DNA from: Sphingobacterium sp. lm-10
GTDB lineage: Bacteria; Bacteroidota; Bacteroidia; Sphingobacteriales; Sphingobacteriaceae
Length of the DNA: 64,000 bases
Direction: 5' to 3'
Assembly: GCF_023554555.1 (NCBI RefSeq)
Contig: NZ_JAMJWC010000001.1
Span: forward strand, 1,116,001 to 1,180,000
How positions within the stretch are numbered: position 1 is the stretch's first letter; each line of letters starts with the position of its first letter. Position numbers and translations under genes: made by a program. Shown piece after piece: positions 1 to 8,720 of this stretch. Below the pieces are notes generated by a model. The model was not told where the DNA came from. It worked only from the letters and a program-made list of their open reading frames with translations, and made no database searches.

Positions 1-195
1 TTCCGAGCTTTTCTGCGAGTCGATGGTTAGCAAATTCCTTTTTTTGTTACCAAAGGTGATCGTATGTAACAACGGCTTCCATTGCTCCAAAAGATCGATG
101 GCTTTTGTTTCTAGGCACGCAATCGCTTTTTATCCGACCAGATGTATTGATAGATGAATTCGTGCGAGACGGCTACAAGGCAGATCGAAATCTAA
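1..195 (-). pseudogene. IS30-family transposase remnant
   Basis: Read on the minus strand, about 190-140 encodes VSHEFIYQYIWSDKKR, which matches the conserved VSHExIYxxIW block of IS30 transposases. After a stop and a frame change, about 105-1 reads LLEQWKPLLHTITFGNKK and, after a further frameshift, EFANHRLAEKLG, matching the HTITFDNGKEFA block near the catalytic core. The normal spacing between the two blocks is largely missing, so the copy is internally deleted and inactive. It runs off the window start, so its full extent is unknown. Family assignment rests on these two motifs only. Confidence 0.6.
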
Positions 196-212
196 ACAAA
201 AATATTTCTATC

Positions 213-699
213 TAATTGCCCGTAAAGAACTTCATGCAGCGAAAGAAAAACGTGGTCATCTTCGAGGCATCTGGAACAGGTAAAAGCCGCCTCTCACAGG
301 CTCTGGGACATCAGGTCTGCATGGCAGGGATGAAGACCTTCTATGCTGTCACGGCACGGCTCCTCAAAAGACTTAAGCTCAGCAAAGTTGACGGAACCTA
401 CATCAAGGAAATCGAAAAGCTCACCATCATAGAACCGCTGATCCTTCACGACTTTGGCCTACAGGCTTTTGATGGTTAGGATAGAGAAACGCTTACGGAT
501 ATTATCGATGATCGGCACGGCAAAAGATTCACTATAATCTCTTCATATGTACCCGTATGCTTATGGCACGATATCATCATAGGGAGAAGGTACCATTGCA
601 GATGCTATATTTGAAAGGATCGTCAACTCATCGCAGAAGATCGGCCTCAAGGGCGAATCACTTAGAAAAGGAATAATCAACAACTTTTTCACAATATAA
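213..699 (+). pseudogene. istB: IS21-family istB (ATPase helper) remnant
   Basis: The translated fragment carries an IstB-type AAA+ core: a P-loop EASGTGKS in an NVVIFEASGTGKS context, then LSQALGHQVC and a Walker-B-like LILHDFGLQAF. IstB is the ATP-dependent target-selection partner of the IS21 transposase. The reading frame is broken by a TAG at 478-480. It resumes as DRETLTDIIDDRHGKRFTIISS, then needs a frame change near 580 to read GTIADAIFERIVNSSQKI and GLKGESLR, the conserved IstB C-terminus, ending at the TAA at 697-699. The N-terminal domain and istA are absent. This is a dead copy. Confidence 0.75.
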
Positions 700-829
700 A
701 AAACGAAAAACGCTCCAAAAAAGTGACTCGGAAACTTGCAAATTAATAGAGTATATGACAAAAACTGAAAAAAGAAAACTAACGATCTATTTTTCACTAA
801 ACGAAATGTTTAAAATACTTATATTCCAT

Positions 830-1415
830 ATGTCAAAGTTTAATTTCCCACAATATGCCCTTAAAAGAATATTTGCTGACTCAAAGAGATTCAACTGTGT
901 ACCCCAAGACGGGTATCCCTTGTCGCCAAGCAAAGTACAATCGAACAATTGCTACATGAAATCTCTAAGGCAATGAAGGTCATATACGTTCGCCGAACTA
1001 ATATCCAACGACTGAAAGCCAACTTCTAACGAGCATACTGTATGAAGTTTGTAACCTTGATAATAGGTCTTTTGTGCGGCACAGCATCCTTTAGTCGATA
1101 GACTATGTATATCTTCCTTACAGATCTTCGAGCGAGTACTAGGGGTAATTTTGCAGACTTCCAGTGGCATGCATGCTGGCCACGATAAACACATCTTCGA
1201 ATTCGTTGAAATACTCGGCAAGCTTCATCCGAAGCTGCTTCTGATAGAAGATCAATCTACGCTTCCTGCGGTTAAATACAGTTCGTTCAATTTTGGATTT
1301 TAAGTAAGCGCAAAGGCGATTTTAGAAAAGATTATTCTTGCTGTCCAAACCCATGAATTCAGCCGTCAGACTTAAGTTGATTACTTTCAGATCGCTTATT
1401 GCAGGACGCCTACGC
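830..1415 (-). pseudogene. IS982-family transposase remnant
   Basis: On the minus strand the fragments follow IS982 order: AISDLKVINLSLTAEFMGLDS (about 1410-1345), KIERTVFNRRKRRLIF (about 1290-1240), an open stretch at 1221-952 with CAAQKTYYQGYKLHTVC and FQSLDISSANVYDLHCLRD, then LLGDKGYPSWGTQLNLF (about 940-890). IS982 transposases carry these as N-terminal SDxExI, KTYYYGYKLH and GDxGY motifs. At least three stops or frameshifts interrupt the copy. The first 60 codons and the C-terminus are not recognisable, so it cannot be active. Confidence 0.7.
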
Positions 1416-1609
1416 TAAATGGTCAACTGCCGATTATATAAAAAATTATCATTTAAATTAACAATAATATTTATTAACTTGCTTTAGATTATTTATTCTA
1501 GATAGTTCCTTTATAAAAAAACAAATCTATTATCAGCAGAATAAAAAAATTTTTATTCTCTATATTTTCTAATGCACAATGAGTTGAAGTATTTTTTTAC
1601 GAAAAAAAA

Positions 1610-3994
1610 ATGATTATGATTAACCGAAAGACATCCGTATTACTTTTTTATCTCGTTGTCTCATTTCTCGGTATAGATATTACTTCTGCACAGCAGCGAA
1701 CTCTTAAGGGGAAAGTGTTAAATAAAAACAAGTTGCCTGTAGAATTTGTTCATGCTTTTTTGTTGAAAAATGACACAGTTTTTGTTGAGGGGATGGTTAC
1801 AGATAGTTTGGGTACTTTCTTGTTTAAAGCGGAAAAAGGTAACTACAAGTTGATCTTGGAACAATTCGGTGGCGAATATTTTAACCAGCATCTGGAACTT
1901 AGTCAGGATGTAGATATGGGAGAAATTGAAATTGACGAATCTGTAATGCTTGAAGGTGTAACAATAACTGTAAGGAAAAAGCTGATAGAGCAAAAAGTGG
2001 ACAGAATGGTATTTAATGTAGAAAATTCCATTGCTTCACAAGGAATGAGTGGATTGGACGCATTAAGAAATACTCCTTTGATTCGTTTACAGAATGACAA
2101 TGTATCAATAGTAGGTAAAGGGGGTGTTGCTATAATGGTAAATGACAGGATGCTTAATCTTTCAGGGAGCGAATTATCCAACTATCTTCAATCATTGCGA
2201 TCAGAAGATATAACCAGAATTGAGATCATTACTACTCCGCCTTCAAAATATGAGGCTCAGGGAAACAGTGGTATTATCAATATTATTTTGAAAAAAAATC
2301 CTAATCTAGGTTGGAGTGGTAACATTAATGGTGCTTATCAAAAAACCTCTTTTTACGGCTTGGGAGGTAATGCAACCGTAAATTATCAATCAAATAAAAT
2401 TAGCTCAACTTTGCGCTTACGTCAACACGATTTCTCAATCAGACCAGAAGTGATTAGAAATCTCGTGGGAACCGACAATGGCATTTACACCAATGAAATA
2501 AGGAAAGACCAATCAAAGGCTATAGGTGTAAATTACACTCTGGATTTTACACTCAGCGAGAGGCAAAATATTGGTTTCATCTATGATTATGGGCATTCAA
2601 ACTATAATTCCAATGCTGATGGTGCAAGTATTTATGAAAGTAATCAAGTGGTAGATTCTACACTTAATACCTATCAAAAGCAGTTTTGGAAGACCCCAAG
2701 ACATACACTAAACGCTTATTATGATTTAAAGCTTGATACTTTAGGTAAAAAAGTAAGCTTTATAGGAAACTACTTAAATAACACACCCTATAGAGTAAAC
2801 GATTTCAGTTCTATTAATGATATCACCTCAAATGAGGATATAGCGCGAAATACCAGCGATATGACCTATAATATTTATTCTGGACAAGCGGATTTTATGT
2901 TGCCCTACAATTGGTTAAATATTGAAACTGGAGTAAAATATACTTTATTTGACAATAATTCTGATTTGGAGTATTACAACTTTGTTGGATCTGGTTATGT
3001 CATAAATCCTCAGAACAGCAATGTGTTCAATTACGAAGAACATAATTATGCTGCCTATATTAGTATGCATAAAGACTTTAATGGAATCTGGTCTGCAAAA
3101 GCTGGATTAAGATATGAATATACTTCTTTGGATGGGCAAACTCCAGGAAATGATGAAAGTATTGTCATTGATAACTATGGAAAATTATTTCCTTCTGCAT
3201 ATGTCAGTTTTAAACCCAATGACAATCATGCTTTCTCGTTAAATTACTCCAAGCGTATCAACCGACCCGACTTTCAATCCCTCAACCCTTTCAGGTGGTA
3301 TATTAATCCATATATGTATTATGCGGGTAATCCAGTATTGATGCCTTCCTTTAATGATAATGTAGAATTATCATACACTTTCTTAGGAAAACTAACGGCA
3401 GGATTATACAATCAATATAATCGTGACGGTATATCAAATATAGCAAGACTTGAAGACGGCATATATAGCAATGTCATGGAAAATAGTTTTAATGAAAATA
3501 CCATCGGGCTGAGACTGAACTATTATGAAACTTTCTTTAAGATATGGGATTTATCATTGAATACTAATGGAACTTTCACGAAGACAACTCCTACAATACC
3601 TGAGGCAGAAGGTTTAGAGGTTTACTCAATGGCATACTCGGTTTACAATACTATTTCCTTGAATCAAAATAAGACATGGTTTCTTTTACTGAATTTAACT
3701 CATGACCTACCATATGTGTATGCTAATGTAATAATCCAAGAACAATTAAATTTTTCTCCTGGAATAAAAGCATCATTTCTTGATAAAAAGGTGAATGTTA
3801 GTGCTGTCTTAAGTGATGCTTTCAAAACTTTAAAAAGTGAAGGCTACTCTTATAACGCAGGGTATCGATCTGAATTTTATAATTATATGGATCAAAGAAG
3901 GTTCACCTTTAGCATGTCGTATATTTTTGGAAATAATAGAGTAAAAGGAGTAAACAAGAATGTGAAATTTGATGAGAAGTCCAGAGCAAACTAA
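1610..3994 (+). CDS. Outer-membrane beta-barrel / TonB-receptor-like protein of the lanthipeptide locus
   Basis: The 794-aa protein starts with a signal peptide (about residues 1-27, ending TSAQQ). A carboxypeptidase-regulatory-like beta-sandwich (about 28-110, TLKGKVLNKNKLPVEF) follows, then a plug-like domain (about 120-230, with LDALRNTPLI and IEIITTPPSKYEAQGNSGIINI) and a long barrel ending in aromatic-rich strands (FTFSMSYIFG). This is the outer membrane beta-barrel family related to TonB-dependent receptors; no clear TonB box is visible. It is AT-rich like the genes after it and lies 85 bp upstream of the precursor on the same strand. A role in peptide export, uptake or self-recognition is inferred from position only. 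An alternative start is the ATG at 1616. Confidence 0.85.
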   Translation: MIMINRKTSVLLFYLVVSFLGIDITSAQQRTLKGKVLNKNKLPVEFVHAFLLKNDTVFVEGMVTDSLGTFLFKAEKGNYKLILEQFGGEYFNQHLELSQDVDMGEIEIDESVMLEGVTITVRKKLIEQKVDRMVFNVENSIASQGMSGLDALRNTPLIRLQNDNVSIVGKGGVAIMVNDRMLNLSGSELSNYLQSLRSEDITRIEIITTPPSKYEAQGNSGIINIILKKNPNLGWSGNINGAYQKTSFYGLGGNATVNYQSNKISSTLRLRQHDFSIRPEVIRNLVGTDNGIYTNEIRKDQSKAIGVNYTLDFTLSERQNIGFIYDYGHSNYNSNADGASIYESNQVVDSTLNTYQKQFWKTPRHTLNAYYDLKLDTLGKKVSFIGNYLNNTPYRVNDFSSINDITSNEDIARNTSDMTYNIYSGQADFMLPYNWLNIETGVKYTLFDNNSDLEYYNFVGSGYVINPQNSNVFNYEEHNYAAYISMHKDFNGIWSAKAGLRYEYTSLDGQTPGNDESIVIDNYGKLFPSAYVSFKPNDNHAFSLNYSKRINRPDFQSLNPFRWYINPYMYYAGNPVLMPSFNDNVELSYTFLGKLTAGLYNQYNRDGISNIARLEDGIYSNVMENSFNENTIGLRLNYYETFFKIWDLSLNTNGTFTKTTPTIPEAEGLEVYSMAYSVYNTISLNQNKTWFLLLNLTHDLPYVYANVIIQEQLNFSPGIKASFLDKKVNVSAVLSDAFKTLKSEGYSYNAGYRSEFYNYMDQRRFTFSMSYIFGNNRVKGVNKNVKFDEKSRAN

Positions 3995-4079
3995 CATCAA
4001 ATAGAAAATATTACGCGCGTATAGGAGGAACTCGAAAATCCTTAATAGAGTAGAGATAATCTTTTAATTTTTTAATGTC

Positions 4080-4265
4080 ATGGACAAAAAATTCAGCAAA
4101 TTGCAATTAAATAAGAGATCGATTGCAAAATTAAACGAAGCACAGTTAAGTACTGTAAAAGGTGGTAACAAATCCTTAAATTTAGTTGAGGATGGAGATT
4201 GTGGATTTACAGCCACAACAAACAATTGCACAACTACAGCGACTACTGGCGCTACTAACGGATAA
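4080..4265 (+). CDS. lanA: Class I lanthipeptide precursor, Thr-rich core, GG leader
   Basis: The 61-aa precursor has a leader of 29 residues with the Bacteroidota-type pattern LQLNKRSIAKLNEAQLS, ending in VKGG, the expected cut site for a C39 peptidase. The predicted 32-residue core begins NKSLNLVEDGDC and contains one Ser, nine Thr and two Cys (core positions 12 and 21). Most Thr lie in short runs separated by Ala, Asn or Gly. LanB would dehydrate Ser/Thr and LanC would add Cys thiols, so at most two thioether rings can form and several dehydrobutyrines could stay free. It lies between the barrel gene and lanB, with a strong hairpin immediately downstream. No second precursor copy is visible nearby. 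Confidence 0.85.
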   Translation: MDKKFSKLQLNKRSIAKLNEAQLSTVKGGNKSLNLVEDGDCGFTATTNNCTTTATTGATNG

Positions 4266-4288
4266 TTTTTAAATATCCAGAAATGAAC

Positions 4289-4326
4289 GACCTTCCCAAT
4301 TTATATTTTGATTGGGAAGGTTTTAA
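4289..4326 (+). terminator. Hairpin between precursor and dehydratase genes
   Basis: CCTTCCCAAT (4291-4300) and ATTGGGAAGG (4311-4320) form a perfect 10-bp stem with a 10-nt loop, followed by TTTT then A-rich sequence. It sits 25 bp after the lanA stop. Partial termination here would give many lanA transcripts and fewer biosynthetic-gene transcripts, as is common in lantibiotic operons. The read-through role is inference. Confidence 0.75.
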
Positions 4327-4403
4327 AAAAATGGAAGGCTAACGAACTGGTTAAATCCTCTTTCGAAAGTTAGACATCCTCAAAAGTCTCACATTGTTAT
4401 AAA

Positions 4404-7400
4404 ATGAAGCACTTCAACCCTACAGATTTTTTTATTACTCGGATACCCGCTTTGCCATTTAAGAATCTAGATTCTTTGAATGATGCTATGATCAACAATG
4501 ATTTGAAGTCAGTAAAATATCTCTTTTCAGATAGAAAATTTTTAAATGCCTTGTTCTTTGCTTCTAATGAGTTCTATCACATTACACTTCGATGGCTAAA
4601 AGAAGACAAAGACTATGATGCATCTGACAAAATCCTAATCAGTTTATATAAATATTATTCACGCATGACTGCGAGATGCACCCCTTATGGTTTGTTTGCA
4701 GGATTTGGAACTGGTACAATTCACAACAAAGAATCTAACCTGTCATTAAATAATTTTCACATTAATCCGAAAGTAAGAGCAGATGTATTTTTCCTTAAGA
4801 AAATAAAAGATTATATAATTAATAAAGAACAGTTGAATAATATACCATATTATTCAAATAATACCATCTACGATTTTGGTGATTATATCAGGTATATCTG
4901 TTGGGATAGTAGCTATAATTACGAAATTTCTGAGATAGATAAGGACTTCTTCTTGGAGTCCATATTAGATTTATCTAAGAACGGTGTTCTCTTAGATGAT
5001 ATCAGGAAATTTCTAACCGATCACATACTATCATCAGAAGTTGATGAAATAGAAGATTACATAGTTTCTCTAATCGATGTCAATATTTTAGTAGATAAAT
5101 TGCCTCCCTTTATGACGAGTACTATGGATCCGATAGAAGAATTAAAAAAGTATTTGGAAAAATATACCATACCTACTAATATACTCGATGAAGTGACATC
5201 GGTTAAATATAAAATTAATAGAACTTCCTTTTTTTTGGAAGAGACGGTCACAAATATTGATAATTTAACCAAAAAATTATCCACAATTATTGATTTAAAA
5301 AATCAAATGTTACAAATCGATTCACAGATTTTTTTAGATGAGTCTACGATAAGTAATAAAGTAACATCCCTGCTTTCAAAACGAGCAGAAGAACTAATTC
5401 CTTTAGTAAAAAGAACAACTAATTACAGGCTCGACAACTTCACAAATAAATTTTATTCCAAATTTGAAAATATGGAAATACCTCTCGTCAAGGCTCTCGA
5501 CCCTGATTTTGGAGTAGGTTATGATTTTCAAGTTAGTGGAAACCTTGAAGAAACCCCTCTTCTTGATGGTATATATTTTACATTCAAAAACAGAGAGAAT
5601 ACAAGTAATATTTCTCCTTTACTTCAATTAGTGCTTGATAAGTATATTAATTGTTTTTCTTACACTGATTTTAAAGCGATAACTATCACAGAAAATGATG
5701 TAAAGAAAATAACTGACAGTAACCCCGATGAACTATCATTTGGATATAATCATCACATATTTGGATCATTTATTTGTGATTCACTAAATGATCTTGATTC
5801 TGGAAATTTTAAATTTTATGCAAATTCTCCTATATCAACCCCATTTGCAAATATTGTATTATCAAGATTTGCCTATCATGATGATGAACTAAATAAAAAT
5901 GTAAAAAAAATCACAGAAGGAGATAAAGAAGATCTTATATATGTTGAATTGATACATCATAGAGAAGATAGATTAGGGAACGTATTATTAAGACCTAATT
6001 TCTACAATTTCGAATTACCATACGCCTCTGAAAGTAAAGGAAGTGATTCTAACATTATTCATATCAATGATTTATGGGTTAGAATAGAAAATGGAAAACT
6101 AATTTTAAGATCAAAGAAATTAAATAAGGAAATTAAGCCAAGATTTACAAACGCATATAATTATAGTGAGAATCAACTTCCTGTGGTGAAATTCTTAGGA
6201 GATTTTCAATTTTATGGCGTTGACTTAGGATTTAAATGGGATTGGGGTATCCTCGAAAAAAACGCCTATTTGCCACGCGTGGAATATAAAGAACTAATTT
6301 TATCAGAAGCTCGCTGGAGAATTGACCAGGATAAAAGCTTAAATATCAATAAATTATTAAAGCTCTTAAAAGATTTATGCATACCCCGTTTATGTACAAT
6401 TAAAGAGCGAGATAATGTCCTTCTACTAGATATCAGTAATGAAATATGTCTAAACATACTATTGAAGCAAATAAAAAAAGAAAATATTTTCATTTATGAA
6501 TTCTTTGAAACATTGCAATTGCAGAATTCGAAGAATGAATTTTTCTCTTCTGAATTTATCTTTCCGTATACAAGTGACATCGAAAATATTGAAGTAAATA
6601 ATAATTTAGAAGAATGTGACTCATCTGTTAAGCGAATATTCTTTCCTGGTGATGATTGGAGCTTCTACAAAATCTATTGTAGTCATAAATTTGGCGATAC
6701 TATCGTCAAAGATGTTATTGGCGAATTTGTTAAAAGCATTTCAACAAACGATACCGAAGCACCTTGGTTCTTTATAAGATATCAAGATCCTGAATATCAT
6801 ATCAGATTTCGGATAAAGGAAAAATTGAGGGATTTAGATTTTGATAACCTGAATAGGCTTCTTAAAGATTTTAGTGGAGATGAGTTAAGCTTTGTTGTTC
6901 AAATTGATACTTACAAAAGGGAAATTGAAAGATATGGATGGAAGAACATAGAGCATTCTGAAGAATTATTCCATCATGATAGTATTGCTATTATGGAATT
7001 TTTGAAAATAAGAGATACTGATGAGAATACAAGATGGAAGGTGGCTATTCTTTCCATTCACTTCTTTATGCGGGATTTTGAAGTTCCCACAGATATAAGA
7101 GTAAATCTTTTTAATGATCTCTATCAGAATTTTATGGCTGAGCATGTTGACCAATCCAATCATGAATATGTCCAAAAGTTTAAAAAATCAATAGATAAAA
7201 AATATAGAGAAAATAAAGATTTCGTAGAAAAAATACTATTTCGAAATGATTATACTGATATCGAGGAGTATGTACCTCCCTTTGCGAAGAGATCAGAGCG
7301 AATTAAAAATATAGCTAATACTATAAAAAGCAATATTCATTCTGAAAACGAGTACATAAAACTTTTGCACGATTATGTACATATGAATATGAATAGAATA

Positions 7401-7496
7401 TTCCTGACAAAAGCAAGAATGCACGAATTCGTTATATATTATTTGCTTTCAAAAACATATAACTCAATATTGAAAAGAAATGATAAAGAAAGCTGA
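4404..7496 (+). CDS. lanB: Lanthipeptide dehydratase LanB (class I, full length)
   Basis: At 1030 aa this is a complete LanB with both halves. The N-terminal glutamylation domain carries RMTARCTPYGLFAGFG (about residues 87-102), close to the family motif R-x-T-P-F/Y-GLFAG. The C-terminal elimination domain (about 745-1015, the SpaB_C or thiopeptide-type domain) has WFFIRYQDPEYHIRFRIK, YKREIERYGW and LFHHDSIAIMEFL. LanB enzymes transfer glutamate from Glu-tRNA to Ser/Thr hydroxyls and then eliminate it to give Dha/Dhb. Many Bacteroidota clusters use split dehydratases, but this one is fused. Its stop overlaps the lanC start by 17 bp, showing translational coupling. It is very AT-rich, and no damage is seen. 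Confidence 0.95.
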   Translation: MKHFNPTDFFITRIPALPFKNLDSLNDAMINNDLKSVKYLFSDRKFLNALFFASNEFYHITLRWLKEDKDYDASDKILISLYKYYSRMTARCTPYGLFAGFGTGTIHNKESNLSLNNFHINPKVRADVFFLKKIKDYIINKEQLNNIPYYSNNTIYDFGDYIRYICWDSSYNYEISEIDKDFFLESILDLSKNGVLLDDIRKFLTDHILSSEVDEIEDYIVSLIDVNILVDKLPPFMTSTMDPIEELKKYLEKYTIPTNILDEVTSVKYKINRTSFFLEETVTNIDNLTKKLSTIIDLKNQMLQIDSQIFLDESTISNKVTSLLSKRAEELIPLVKRTTNYRLDNFTNKFYSKFENMEIPLVKALDPDFGVGYDFQVSGNLEETPLLDGIYFTFKNRENTSNISPLLQLVLDKYINCFSYTDFKAITITENDVKKITDSNPDELSFGYNHHIFGSFICDSLNDLDSGNFKFYANSPISTPFANIVLSRFAYHDDELNKNVKKITEGDKEDLIYVELIHHREDRLGNVLLRPNFYNFELPYASESKGSDSNIIHINDLWVRIENGKLILRSKKLNKEIKPRFTNAYNYSENQLPVVKFLGDFQFYGVDLGFKWDWGILEKNAYLPRVEYKELILSEARWRIDQDKSLNINKLLKLLKDLCIPRLCTIKERDNVLLLDISNEICLNILLKQIKKENIFIYEFFETLQLQNSKNEFFSSEFIFPYTSDIENIEVNNNLEECDSSVKRIFFPGDDWSFYKIYCSHKFGDTIVKDVIGEFVKSISTNDTEAPWFFIRYQDPEYHIRFRIKEKLRDLDFDNLNRLLKDFSGDELSFVVQIDTYKREIERYGWKNIEHSEELFHHDSIAIMEFLKIRDTDENTRWKVAILSIHFFMRDFEVPTDIRVNLFNDLYQNFMAEHVDQSNHEYVQKFKKSIDKKYRENKDFVEKILFRNDYTDIEEYVPPFAKRSERIKNIANTIKSNIHSENEYIKLLHDYVHMNMNRIFLTKARMHEFVIYYLLSKTYNSILKRNDKES

Positions 7497-8718
7497 AATT
7501 GACATTATTGTTGACGATATAAGATTAGAAATTGAAAGAAATAACAGTGTTTTTAATGATGCTTCAATTGAGTATGGTAAGATGGGAGCTGCACTTTACT
7601 ATTTCTATTGCCAGAAATATTACAATAATCAGTCATTCGTTAAAAGAGGAGAATTGTTGATTGAAGAGTCTATAACAATACTATCAGAAACTTCAAAGAA
7701 AAATGAATATATACCGAAGTATAAAGGGGATTCTGTATCACAATCGTTATCCAGTTTTGGGAAAGGACTTTTATTTATTCAAAACAGATTTGAATTGGAA
7801 TACGATTTTTCTGAATATTATTCTATGCTCAATGAAGTACTTTATGAATCCACTAGACAAGCAATAAATAGAACTGATTATGACTATTTCAGCGGGTGCT
7901 TGTCTTCTGGTTTCTATTTTTTAAATCAATATTACTACAATAACAACGATCAGCACTCAATACAAATTTTAAAGGAAATTGTAGATTCAATATTGAATAG
8001 TGCAATTCATCATAATAAAGTGGAAATATACTGGAGATCTCCTACTTATTGCAATCAAGTTTATTTAGGATTATCCCATGGTTCAGCAATGATCATTAAT
8101 TTCTTAACGAAAATCTTCCTTTTTAAAATCCATAATGAGAAATCAGAGGAAATAGAATCTGTTGTAAGAAAATCAATACGTTTTCTGATGAATAGGAAAA
8201 GAAATTTAACAAATGGATATTTCCCTTATAAATTTCCTGCTATTGAGCCGTTTGCGGAAACACAATTTTCGATGTGCTATGGTGATCTGGGTATCCTTTT
8301 AGGGATATATAACGCTACCCGGGCTTTTGATTTAGTTGATTTGAGTGAAGAGGTGAACACGATGTTGCATACATGCTCATCGCGAAAAATAAATAAGAAC
8401 CAAACGCAGGACGCAAGTATATTATATGGTGCAGCTGGCTTAAACCAAATATTTAAGGATTTATTTGAAGCTTCAGGAGATTCTATTTTTGATAATGCTT
8501 CCCATTATTGGTATAAACAGATATTACAATATAGAAATAAGGAAAAATTAAAATTAGCCGGATTTATATTTGATTATGAGGAAGACAAAAAGATTCATTC
8601 TTCAGCGAAATACTCATTTTTTTGGGGTATTGGAGGAATTGGAATAACTCTTATGCTAGAAAATGATGAATCTCTTCCAAATTTGAATGAAATAACTTTA
8701 ATCGGAATCAAAAATTGA
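7480..8718 (+). CDS. lanC: LanC-like lanthionine cyclase with incomplete zinc site
   Basis: The 412-aa protein has the alpha/alpha-toroid repeat landmarks of LanC: LGLSHGSAM with the active-site-type His200, FSMCYGDLGI with Cys266 (the position of the first NisC zinc ligand), SILYGAAGL (residues 313-321) and FFWGIGGIGI near the end. In LanC enzymes the third block normally reads CHG, supplying the other two zinc ligands; here it is Leu315-Tyr316-Gly. One of three ligands remains, so normal Zn-activated thiol addition is doubtful. It overlaps lanB by 17 bp and lanT by about 4 bp, so it is expressed with them. It may be a reduced-activity cyclase, a scaffold, or an enzyme with another metal arrangement. 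Confidence 0.88.
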   Translation: MIKKAEIDIIVDDIRLEIERNNSVFNDASIEYGKMGAALYYFYCQKYYNNQSFVKRGELLIEESITILSETSKKNEYIPKYKGDSVSQSLSSFGKGLLFIQNRFELEYDFSEYYSMLNEVLYESTRQAINRTDYDYFSGCLSSGFYFLNQYYYNNNDQHSIQILKEIVDSILNSAIHHNKVEIYWRSPTYCNQVYLGLSHGSAMIINFLTKIFLFKIHNEKSEEIESVVRKSIRFLMNRKRNLTNGYFPYKFPAIEPFAETQFSMCYGDLGILLGIYNATRAFDLVDLSEEVNTMLHTCSSRKINKNQTQDASILYGAAGLNQIFKDLFEASGDSIFDNASHYWYKQILQYRNKEKLKLAGFIFDYEEDKKIHSSAKYSFFWGIGGIGITLMLENDESLPNLNEITLIGIKN

Positions 8719-8720
8719 AT

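Noticed and set aside
216..479. An intact small P-loop ATPase
   Set aside because: The IstB sequence continues past the TAG and a frameshift, showing it is a broken istB.
755..976. A 73-aa + strand frame in the IS graveyard
   Set aside because: The opposite strand carries the IS982 GDKGY-type remnant; this frame has no recognisable content.
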